From Apoda limacodes (Eukaryota > Arthropoda > Insecta > Lepidoptera > Limacodidae): 64,000 nucleotides of DNA. The stretch lies in NCBI GenBank assembly GCA_946406115.1, contig OX291553.1:11971001-12035000 (forward strand), in the 5' to 3' direction. The translations under genes were made by a program, and so were the position numbers. Shown here piece after piece: positions 56,044 through 64,000 of the stretch. The notes below the pieces were generated by a model that did not search any database, was not told the origin of the DNA, and saw only the letters and a list, made by a program, of their open reading frames with translations. Within the stretch, counting starts at the first letter, position 1; each line of letters opens with the position of its first letter.

Positions 56044-58859
56044 CGTCGCTGCGCGTGCAATACCGCGGAAGAGCACTTTGTTAATACCGCGTAACAGCAA
56101 AAGGCACAAAATTGAGATATCGCGCCAACAGATACTTGACGCGGATTGGCTTATTACTAGCCTCACGCGTTTTGAATTAGCCAAAGGGAAACCTCTTTTT
56201 TGGCATCGTAGCAATACAGCGGAACAGTAGTATGCCTGTAGTTGGCGTATTTACCCAAACGGTGAAGAAATTATGACACGATTAACGCTTACTCTCGAAA
56301 AAAAAGGTTTTGCTAAGAATAACGACCATGTAAGTACTTTTTGATTATTTATGATCTTAATTTACTAAATTATAAACATATTTATGTTTGTGTTTATGCT
56401 TGAATGCTGTAGGCTACGTCAAATTATTTAATAATTTATTGACGCGTAGTTATGCTTGACATTACGTTATTTAGTTGTGTAAAAAAATCAATTTACGCGG
56501 TATTGCATTACAAAAAAAATACAGTTATTTTTATTTTTAGATAGGTACATACATTCAAGTGTCAAGTAAGCACATAATAATGGAGGATCGAGATAGAGAT
56601 GATATTTTTTAGAAAATGCTGACCTAAACAGTAACATGGTAACTCTGAAAGGTCTGGGCGAACGGCGTAAAATATTGCTCAAAATGAAGAGAGAAATATT
56701 AAATAAACCTACTTATCAAAATCGCAAACAGTCCCCATCTCTGCGTCATTACATACAGAAAGTCAAAATAAAAATTTGACATCCGAGTGTACTACACTTA
56801 CCACTGTTTTTGATCCCGCTTTAACACAAAATGAAGATGATGGTATTATTACTCCCATTAATAACACATAACATAACATAACAGCGGCCTTGATTTTTCA
56901 TCTATTGAATCAGCTGCAGATCCGCCTTTGGTTGCTTTCTCAGATATAACGACTGAAAGCCATTATCACCAGAAAATATGGTATGGTTTTTTCGAAAGGA
57001 AATTAATAGAACAAACATCAAAGAAAAATAATAGGAAGCGCAAAGGGAATCCAAATAATTGGCAAAGAACGAATGATAAGCGACAGAGAATGATGGGAGA
57101 GGAGAATACAGGATTTAAAAAAAGTCGGTAATAAATATGTACAAAATGATCCAAAACCAGCCAGAATAATCGGTCCACAATGTATATCATCGCGATGTTT
57201 CGATCCATCTGAATCTGAACCAAGAGATACAGCAGTCACAGAACCCAAAAGAGCTCGAACTAGAAAAGAGAAATAGCTAGAAAATATGTATCTGCATTAC
57301 CGAAACTGCTATCCCGATATTGTAGGCAATCTACTTCGAAATTATATTTAGAACCCATAATCCCATCAAAAGCGCAATTGTATCGTCTATATGTAAACTA
57401 TTCACTTTCGGCACAGATTATATAATACTATCGGATAATGAACCACGGGTAGCTTTAAGAAAAGTATTTGAAAATGTTTTATTTGAAGAGAATATAGGGT
57501 TGTTTCAGCGTAAAAATGATGCATGCGACCAGTTCTGCGCTTACAAAGCAGATAATATATCAAATGAGCATTATATGCCAGGGGGCGGGTGATCACTGTG
57601 TCGTTGAAATAAAAGCACTGAGGTATAATCCAAGTGGCACAATAGACTATAAGCTCCGCTTTGTTTTTATTCCTTTGCCAAGACGGCCAAAGAAAATAGT
57701 TCCCATTGACAGTGTGCCTTCACTTTCTGAATCTAGACAGCCAATATCCAAAACCTAGTATGCTCACTTACAGGAGCTTAAGCGTGTCATACCCAAAGAC
57801 TCATAGTTTTTATAATAACTACCTTATAAATAATGTTCCTTCTGTAATTGAGAGTCTCAATGGTGTGAATATAATTATTTAAATGAGAGTTTAAGTTACT
57901 AAAATAATTATTATTTTTTATGTTTATTTGTTAATGAATTTTTTTGTTGGCTTAGTTTTATTAGATAAGTATAAGTACTTTTGAATAATGATGACTTTTG
58001 AAAAGTTGATTGTGAAAACTATTCCTATTTTGCATATTCAAGGCACTAGGGTTGTTATTGTCCCTACAGTATTCAATAATTAAAAGCTAATTTTACTTTT
58101 TCTGTATTCGCACAAAGCATTTAACAAAGATTACGTTAGGATATTTTCTGTGATTTTAGAAGAACCTAGGAGACTGATCATTAAGAAACTACCTTTTTTT
58201 AGTAAGTTAAAGAGATTAACTCACAACGTCTTAATACAAAATTTAATAACTTACTTCGTTAATTGTCTTGAGATTAGAAGTTCAAATCTTAAACTTACCA
58301 ATAAAAAAGTTTTTCTTATATAGGTTATGTTAATTATAGATGAATGTTGATAGAGAATAGAAAAATATAGTTTCCCAGTACTTCTTTTAAAACTTTTGAA
58401 AAAAGTTTTTCAAAATATTCATTTTCTGCAGAATAGAAGTTTTTTTTTTAAGAAGCTCATATCTTTAACTTCACAAACATAAGTTTTCTTTATAACGTTG
58501 ATTATCAATAAAAGAAAGATATTATTTTTCTGTTTTTTTTTCACAATTAATAAAGTTTTGTAATAAAAAATGTTTCATTTCAAACCCGCGTACTTACTGA
58601 TACTATACTACTTTTCCTATTTTTTGTTGCAACAAAACCGCGTAAGTGATTTTACACGGAATTTATGGAAGTTACGGATAAATTTACACTATTTCTCCGT
58701 AAAGTAAGCCTCAAACTAGTAGCGATAGAGTTCAGTCATTAGTTAAATGACTGAGATATTAAGTTTTTTTTTCTTCCTGTAAAATCGCGAAAACGCGGAT
58801 CTGCTACGCGGTTTTTACAAAGTGCTCTTCCGCGGTCATATGGTGCAGTGCGGATACAT
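56044..58859 (+). mobile_element. Inner DNA transposon with CCGCGGAAGAGCAC terminal repeats
   Basis: Flanked by a direct ACGATAT at 56037-56043 and 58860-58866. Near each end lies an inverted ACCGCGGAAGAGCACTTTGT block followed by a CCGCGTA-CAG block. Coding remains run on the plus strand: 56033-56230 (RFELAKGKPLFWHR), 56928-57131 (basic KRKGNPNNWQRTNDKRQRMM), and 57490-57830. The RKRK-NP-WQR pattern matches an uncharacterised protein family I recall as very abundant in insect genomes; I cannot assign the superfamily. Confidence 0.65.
57490..57830 (+). pseudogene. Transposon-encoded protein, C-terminal remnant
   Basis: Pieces in two frames: LFQRKNDACDQFCAYKADNI (a D-C-C-YK pattern common in the middle of such proteins), then DHCVVEIKALRYNPSGTIDY, KLRF, PLPRRPKKIVPIDSVPS and RQPISKT, a stop, then YAHLQELKRVIPKDS. 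The central part expected between the first two pieces is missing, so it is internally deleted. Confidence 0.5.
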
Positions 58860-59032
58860 ACGATATGGTGCGTTCGCCGTGTGAGTCACTCCGAGTTATT
58901 GGACGGCAAGTTTATCGTCCGGTGATAACACGGCATTGAAACTGAACGTAGCCCAGGCCATAAAAATAGATTAAAGAAAAAATTTAGTGGTTATCTTTAT
59001 AAAGAGGTTATAAATAAAAATATACAAATTTA

Positions 59033-59047
59033 ATGGCACAGCTATGA
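59033..59047 (+). promoter_or_regulatory. Four-codon upstream ORF overlapping the wuho start
   Basis: ATG GCA CAG CTA TGA (Met-Ala-Gln-Leu-stop). Its TGA at 59045-59047 overlaps the wuho ATG at 59044-59046 as ATGA. This arrangement can allow termination-reinitiation or reduce initiation. Whether it is in the mRNA depends on the transcription start, which I cannot see. Confidence 0.6.
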
Positions 59048-60177
59048 ATCTTATAGCAGTTAGCGAAAACATTGTGGTAGCGACAAACGGTCTTTACATC
59101 GACTTTTATGATAACACAAATCACACCAATGTAGACATCGCACTGAAAACGAAGACTTGCGAGAATGACTACATATCAGACATCGTTGTTTCTCAGAAAT
59201 CTAATTATTTGGCTATTATAACATCTGCGTCTAAGCAATTGATTGTATTTGACCTTCCTCTAAAGGAAATAAATTGCAGCTTCACACTGCCCAGAAGCGC
59301 CAGCAAAATAAGATTTACAGCCAACAACACACACTTATTAGTTGCTGATAAAACTGGTGACGTATTGATATATGACATAAAAAATCCTAATGACCATGGT
59401 ACTAAGCTATTGGGGCACTTAAGTTTACTGCTAGACGTTTTACAAACAGCAGATGAACAGTTCATTATAACATGTGATCGGGATGAGAAGATAAGAGTTA
59501 CCTGTTATCCGAACACATACAACATTCAAACATACTGTCTGGGTCACAAAGAATTTGTTAACCACATAGAATTACTGCCACACAGTGACAAACATTTAGC
59601 GAGTACCTCAGGGGATTGCACTGTAAAAATTTGGGACTATGTAAATGGTGCTAAGAGCTACAGTATTGACGTTAGTTTAGATGTAAATGACTGTCAAATT
59701 GTTGAAAACTTTATAAAAATGATGGATGGTGATGCTGTAGAAGTTAACACTTTGCCAATAGATCATTATGCAATAACAAAGCTAAACAACAATTGTAGTC
59801 TTATGGCTATCTCTGTGCATAGTACTGGTATGTTATTTATTTATAGTTTACAAACTAATGATAATGTATTCTATCATAGATTAGAAGAAAAATTAACTGT
59901 GGATCAGTATCCTGTTACTATAAAATTCCACAAATTAAACTTCTATATTTATGATAGCATTAATTGCTTTGTTAAGGTTTACAAAGTCTGGAATAAGAAT
60001 AATAAAGTTACTCTTCAATATGACCAGACAATTGAAATGTTTAAAAATGTTGACTGTCCCAAGTATAAAATTAACAGTTATGAAAGTGTTAAAGTTTTGT
60101 ACAAAAGAAAATTTGACAATGTTCAAGAATACCAAGAGCGAAAGAAACAAAGGTTAGATAAGTTATCATTGAAATAA
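59044..60177 (+). CDS. wuho: tRNA (guanine-N7)-methyltransferase non-catalytic subunit (WDR4/Trm82/Wuho)
   Basis: An intact intronless 377-residue WD40 protein. WDR4 binds the catalytic METTL1/Trm8 partner to make 7-methylguanosine at position 46 of tRNAs; in Drosophila Wuho is also needed for germ-cell development. WD-like units are visible at about 45-70 (ISDIVV...LIVFD), 88-111 (VLIYD), 123-155 (LLGHLSLLLDVL...CDRDEKIRV), 167-199 (LGHKEFVNHI...KIWDY) and 252-292. The CDRDEKIRV plus GHKEFV pattern is diagnostic for this family. The tail is basic (YKRKFDNVQEYQERKKQRLD). Length fits the family. The start at 59044 is the first long-frame ATG; a four-codon uORF overlaps it. The stop lies inside an AATAAA. 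A transposon end lies only 89 bp upstream, so the promoter must be very short or partly transposon-derived. Confidence 0.92.
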   Translation: MNLIAVSENIVVATNGLYIDFYDNTNHTNVDIALKTKTCENDYISDIVVSQKSNYLAIITSASKQLIVFDLPLKEINCSFTLPRSASKIRFTANNTHLLVADKTGDVLIYDIKNPNDHGTKLLGHLSLLLDVLQTADEQFIITCDRDEKIRVTCYPNTYNIQTYCLGHKEFVNHIELLPHSDKHLASTSGDCTVKIWDYVNGAKSYSIDVSLDVNDCQIVENFIKMMDGDAVEVNTLPIDHYAITKLNNNCSLMAISVHSTGMLFIYSLQTNDNVFYHRLEEKLTVDQYPVTIKFHKLNFYIYDSINCFVKVYKVWNKNNKVTLQYDQTIEMFKNVDCPKYKINSYESVKVLYKRKFDNVQEYQERKKQRLDKLSLK

Positions 60178-60178
60178 A
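60173..60178 (+). terminator. Poly(A) signal overlapping the wuho stop codon
   Basis: AATAAA shares the TAA stop at 60175-60177. If used, the 3' untranslated region would be only about 15-30 bases. Confidence 0.6.
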
Positions 60179-60224
60179 CATATAATTTTATTTAATTACA
60201 GCTTTTTACTTAATTTCTCTTTCT

Positions 60225-60355
60225 GATGCAGCCATTACTGCTCCACCAGACTTTTGGGGCGACACTCTGTAGAAGTATCAGCCAATATACCACCCAATGC
60301 TCAAGGGCTCCATGTGGGGGAAGCCTTGGCTTCGGTTGTCGCTCTAAGTAGGGGT
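60225..60355 (-). repeat. Retroposon family E fragment
   Basis: GCAGCCATTACTGCTCCACC, TTTGGGGCGACACTCTG and AATGCTCAAGGGCTCC match 12960-13400 and 44600-44780. It lies about 50 bp after the wuho stop codon. Confidence 0.75.
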
Positions 60356-60769
60356 TGCAATACAGACTTTCAAGGAAAACTAGATTGCCAGCACTAAGTC
60401 CAGATACACTGTATCAGAAGCAGTGTTGCGGAGATGGGCTCACCATCTGTCACAAAGGACTAAAGTGGTTGGTGAAAAAAGCTGTCCCCCACATTATGAT
60501 GTGAATGTGTATCTAGGCATTGGTTACCCATGATTCATTTAATTAGAGATGTTTTATAGCACCTTTCAATCTAATTGAATACTTCTTTTTATTTTCAGTA
60601 TAAGATTTTTTTAATGTAATCTTGTTTCTTAATTCAGAACCCTCCTGTTTGGATTTTCTTATATATCTACGCCAAAAATGCATATATATGAATAGAACAC
60701 ATATTTGATACAAATATGTGATCTATTTGAATAACACCCAATTTTTTACAAAACTTACCTTTATTAGTA

Positions 60770-61015
60770 TAGTGCAGTTTCAGAGAAACTTCCTCTGCGA
60801 AAGCTTGGGTTGTAGAATGAGCTTCCTGCCAAGTTTTTTTCTAAGGACTACAGTATGATGTTCTTCAAGAAAGAAGTTATTCAATCTTTGAAGAGTTGGC
60901 AACGTGCAATTGATACCCCAGGTGTTGCAAGCGTCCATAAACCTGCAGTAACTGCTTACTATCAGGGGGGCCGCAAGCTTGTTTGCCATCTTAGTGATAT
61001 AAAAAAAAAAAAAGG
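60770..61015 (+). mobile_element. LINE family A 3' end with A tail
   Basis: CAGTTTCAGAGAAACTTCCT, AAGAAAGAAGTTATTCAATC, GGTGTTGCAAGCGTCCATAA, then GCTTGTTTGCCATCTTAGTG and an A run at about 61003-61014. 5'-truncated; the intact 3' end and tail are kept. Confidence 0.85.
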
Positions 61016-61079
61016 TAGGTATAATCGACGAGATAACTTGACTATGCTTGCCAAACGCTACCTACCCTACCTTTCTTTA

Positions 61080-61335
61080 ATATATACCAACAGTCCCATA
61101 TGTATGGCTGCATGGAAGCCGAGGAGACACCTACTCACGTGATAATACACTGCAAAAACGTGAGCGACCGACACGCATGGGAATAGATTTAATCGCGGGT
61201 ACATTCACGTAGGTACCAAAGGAGCAACGAGATAGTCTTATTTTTGCCACAGGAATAGGGAGACATAGGGTAAAGATAAAACTGTCAGAGGTCGGAAAAT
61301 GTTGTTGAGTGGGTTGCATGACGTTCAATTTGGAT
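61080..61335 (+). pseudogene. LINE C-terminal fragment
   Basis: In the frame from 61097: MYGCMEAEETPTHVIIHCKN then VSDRHAWE. This looks like the C-terminal Cys/His motif (C...ETP.HV..HC) of an RNase H- or zinc-bearing LINE. Several stops follow. Family not assigned. Confidence 0.45.
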
Positions 61336-61339
61336 GGCT

Positions 61340-62600
61340 CCAGTTAGGTCACCACCAATTTATCTGAGATCTGAGTGGTGACGTGACTGACGCTAATGTC
61401 GATAAAAAAAATAAACATTCAAAATTACTGACAGATCTCTTTAGATAAGTTGGTGGGTCTGTATCAGAAAACTGTTTTTAAATAAAGAAGCAACCAGCCA
61501 AGAGTATGTCGGGGTCCGTCTACTGAAATTGTTTGGAAAACTAGGTGATATTCCCTTTCCATTGTTTCACCCAGTGAATTTGCTAATTTCATAGTTCTAA
61601 ATAAATATTTAAATTTTATACCAACAAAAAACCGAGAAAATCGAGATTTTCAACGTGCGGTCAAATGCTAGCGCCTATTGTACGTGGAACTGTATCAGTT
61701 TGAATGCTTCAATAGTACACTGGTCGAAACGGCACGCTTTTGCTAGGGTATGCCATAGCCTTTAGAGGTAAGAACGACTATGATGCAGTGAAGTGGAAAA
61801 TAAAAAAAATTTGAAGCATTTAAAACTTTCTATTTTTCAGCTGCTTTTTCATTGTTGACCAGATATAAAGAGAATAACACGGAAATATTAAAAAATTTGC
61901 AAATTTTTTTTTCTGTAAAATATGATATAGGTTCATAATTTTGTTTTATTACATTTTCACTCTTCATGTTATTTTTTAACAATCTAGTACCTAAAACATG
62001 AAGATGCAGCTGAAAAATTAAAAAAATGTAAATGTACAAATATTTTTATTTTCAACCTGCAGTGCATCAGAGTAAATATTAACTAAAATTAATAACTTAA
62101 GTATAACTTTCATTAAGGACAGTGTTTTTTTATTTATTTTTTATGAACCTGTAAAAAACGCAAAAAAAATTTAAACCTAACTATAGTAATTGTCTAAATA
62201 CTAACTATACTTCCATTAAAAATTATGTTTAAAAAAAATACCATTTATCTTATTCAAAATACTTATTTTGAATCTTAGCTTGCTTAGATTCGAGAGTTTT
62301 TTATAGGCCGCAAAAAAAAACAGATATTTTAATGTATGCAGGATTCGTGTGAAGTAAAATTAGACGTTTTGCAACTTTTTCGAAAGCGATTATCTCGGTA
62401 GCTATAGAAAATACAAAAAAAAAACAAAATATCTTTGTAGAATATTAATTAAGCTTTCTTTCTATAGTAGAAATATTTTGCCTCTACTACCACTTTATGA
62501 AATAAACTTGCTGACAAGTTTTTCGTAACTTTGCCATGTACCGACTGGACTGTACGAACGGGCATGAAATGTCTAGTTTTATATAGATTTAGTGGGAATC
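61340..62600. other. No gene recognised
   Basis: AT-rich; no coherent protein or repeat family seen. Confidence 0.4.
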
Positions 62601-62615
62601 CTTGGCACGCCCTCA

Positions 62616-62690
62616 AAAACACCACAATGAATACAAGTGTTTGTGTTACGTCATCCAAAACACCACAATGGATACAAGTGTTTGTGTTAC
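62616..62690. repeat. Two-copy direct repeat, period 41 bp
   Basis: AAAACACCACAATG-ATACAAG then TGTTTGTGTTAC occurs at 62616-62649 and 62657-62690 with one mismatch. Confidence 0.9.
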
Positions 62691-62699
62691 TAAGTACAA

Positions 62700-63285
62700 A
62701 GCAAATTTTCATAAAATATGTGTAGGTAAGTACACAACAAACATACAAACCGTTTATTTAGACTACACAGTCTAATGAAGTAGGTAGAGTGGAGGGGCGC
62801 GCGGGCGTTATTACATTTTATAGACCTAATTCATCAATGCTTTAAACTACAAAACAATAATGTATCAAAAACATATTTTCGTCAACCAAATTGTTTAATT
62901 CCATACAATTTAATTCAAAAAATCACGAAGTAGTGTGCAATGCAAAAAATTTTATGTTATAAAAATAAAATGAAATCTAAATAATGTATCAACAGACAAC
63001 TAAGCTAAACAGTTAATATCTAAGCCAGGTGTTTTCATTTCATAGGTACTAACATAGAGAAACTAAGTGACAATATCACAATTTTTAACTAAACACGGCA
63101 TGTTATAAATATGTCGTAGATTCTGTCATTTAATACTTATTGCTTTAATTTCACACGCAATATATTCTAGGTGTTCATATGATCATCAAACTTAGACATA
63201 ATTTGTATGTATATTTATAGTAATTATGTATCTAATCTTTACAATCGTAATATCTAAATGCAATAAATACAATCCACGCGCCATT
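62700..63285. other. 3' flank of the minus-strand exon at 63290; no gene recognised
   Basis: AT-rich. On the minus strand this would be the 3' untranslated and downstream region of the exon above it. No clear AATAAA on that strand close to the stop. Confidence 0.35.
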
Positions 63286-63289
63286 TTCT

Positions 63290-63466
63290 TTATCTAGATT
63301 TAAGAACATTTGCAAATGTACGAAGTTGTGAACCTAATGTGTCGACGCCATTTAAATGAATGTCTACTTCGTTCTTGAGATCCATTAAGTCTGGAAGATT
63401 GTTGCAATCTGGCACGTTAAGTAGTGTTGTAAATATTTTGTCCCATAAACTATTTTTCATATACCT
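63290..63466 (-). CDS. Probable last exon of an unrecognised gene
   Basis: Minus strand, about 58 codons ending in TAA at 63290: YMKNSLWDKIFTTLLNVPDC, then NNLPDLMDLKNEVDIHLNGV, then DTLGSQLRTFANVLKSR. It is preceded at 63467-63468 (plus-strand CT) by a good acceptor (T-rich tract then TTTTTTAG). The composition is protein-like (amphipathic, no low complexity) and unlike the decayed repeats nearby. Upstream exons should lie at higher coordinates on the minus strand but I did not find one before the window end. I do not recognise the protein; a chance ORF cannot be excluded. Confidence 0.5.
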   Translation of the reverse strand, partial: RYMKNSLWDKIFTTLLNVPDCNNLPDLMDLKNEVDIHLNGVDTLGSQLRTFANVLKSR

Positions 63467-63469
63467 AAA

Positions 63470-64000
63470 AAACAAATTAAAAAATCATGAAACATTCTAC
63501 TTTATTGGGTGTATGTAAAATAAAATCAATCTTATCTTGAATCAATATGTATAAAATAATAACAATGAAATTTTCTTATACCTAATAATAATATGGTGTC
63601 CAAAAGTACAAATACAGTCAAATCTGAAAATTTATCTCATTTTCATACAGTTATCGCCATTGATAATACCAACAACGTCAAGAAGTTTGGGCGCCGCGGC
63701 AAAATGTATGACTGGCTGTTCAGATCCGACTAGGCATATGTGACAACAAAGTCTAGTCGGATGAGCCTGACGGTAAGGTAAGGTGCGCGACATGACGGCC
63801 CCCCGATTGCCTCTCGATTGGCCTTGGGCGTTCAATTATTTTGTAACAGGCTTAGGGGCCAGAGCTAAATGTTTTCTTACTTGCTAAACAACCAGCGAAG
63901 TGGATACCGCAACGTTATCTTGCTCCTTAGTAGCCACTAAAAGTAAACTTCGGTAGCGCTGATAGTATCGTAATATCATGACTGACATGTTCGAACGTAG
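63470..64000. repeat. Probable interspersed repeat near window end
   Basis: The stretch at about 63640-63830 (minus: YRQAHPTRLCCHICLVGSEQ, then PVIHFAAAPKLLDVVGIING) resembles a recurring lepidopteran repeat translation I remember, not a host gene. GCATATGTGACAACAAAGTC is inside it. Low certainty. Confidence 0.35.

Larger units (their letters stand above)
55664..58955. mobile_element. Second copy of the MITE, split by a ~2.8 kb transposon
   Basis: Left outer part 55664-56036 and right outer part 58867-58955 match the 430 bp MITE at 52285-52720. Ends are GGGCTACGTTCA and TGAACGTAGCCC, a perfect 12-bp inverted repeat; CCAGG occurs at both outer edges and may be a target duplication. The interior is described at 56044-58859. 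The right end lies 89 bp before the wuho ATG. Confidence 0.8.

Noticed and set aside
56966..57248. Hydrophobic minus-strand ORFs suggestive of a membrane protein
   Set aside because: Antisense to the basic NPNNWQR transposon segment; hydrophobicity is the complement of Lys/Arg codons.

Overview
This window looks like an AT-rich, transposon-dense insect nuclear genome, most probably a moth or butterfly. The evidence is spliceosomal GT-AG genes, Jockey/CR1-like and I-like LINEs, Ty3/gypsy and BEL/Pao fragments, a mariner, several MITE-like elements, and interspersed repeats of a type I associate with Lepidoptera (for example the GCGCGAGTC...ACTTGGCCGG repeat). There are no bacterial operons, CRISPR arrays or rRNA genes. 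The order is an inference from repeat style; no marker gene fixes it.

Four host coding units are supportable. (1) A single-exon minus-strand gene at 22206-23621 encodes a 471-residue protein. It has an N-terminal block reminiscent of the NRF-1/erect wing family, a C2HC zinc finger and a textbook SUMO-interaction motif. (2) A 12-exon plus-strand gene at 38906-50552 encodes a 536-residue TBC1D5-type Rab GTPase-activating protein. All junctions are GT-AG, the frame stays open throughout, and both catalytic fingers are present. (3) A single-exon plus-strand gene at 59044-60177 encodes WDR4/Wuho, the non-catalytic subunit of the tRNA m7G46 methyltransferase. It has a four-codon upstream ORF overlapping its start and a poly(A) signal overlapping its stop. 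(4) A probable last exon of an unrecognised minus-strand gene lies at 63290-63466.

The rest is mainly layered mobile DNA. 1-8.1 kb: a plus-strand LINE nested in a minus-strand LINE, a hAT-like fragment butted against a broken mariner, and duplicated LINE pieces. 9.8-15 kb: a BEL/Pao remnant, a foldback repeat enclosing a LINE tail, and a LINE with a 5' inversion. 15.9-21.3 kb: a nearly complete I-clade LINE (ORF1 zinc knuckles; ORF2 endonuclease, RT, RNase H) with one stop in ORF1 and a few frameshifts in ORF2. 24.9-28.3 kb: two inverted copies of a ~400 bp repeat flanking a second 5'-inverted LINE. 30.1-36 kb: a Ty3/gypsy remnant with LTR-like ends, gag fused by deletion to integrase, and another element inside the integrase. 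37.1-37.7 kb: a ~104 bp tandem array. 38.9-50.6 kb: the TBC1D5 introns, full of LINE tails, a hAT-like MITE and hairpins. 52.3-59 kb: a 430 bp MITE and a second copy of it split by a ~2.8 kb transposon that ends about 90 bp before the wuho start codon.

The host genes show no shared pathway. TBC1D5 acts in Rab7/retromer endosomal traffic, WDR4 in tRNA modification, and the zinc-finger protein is probably nuclear. Domain and family assignments rest on reading motifs by eye, without database searches.
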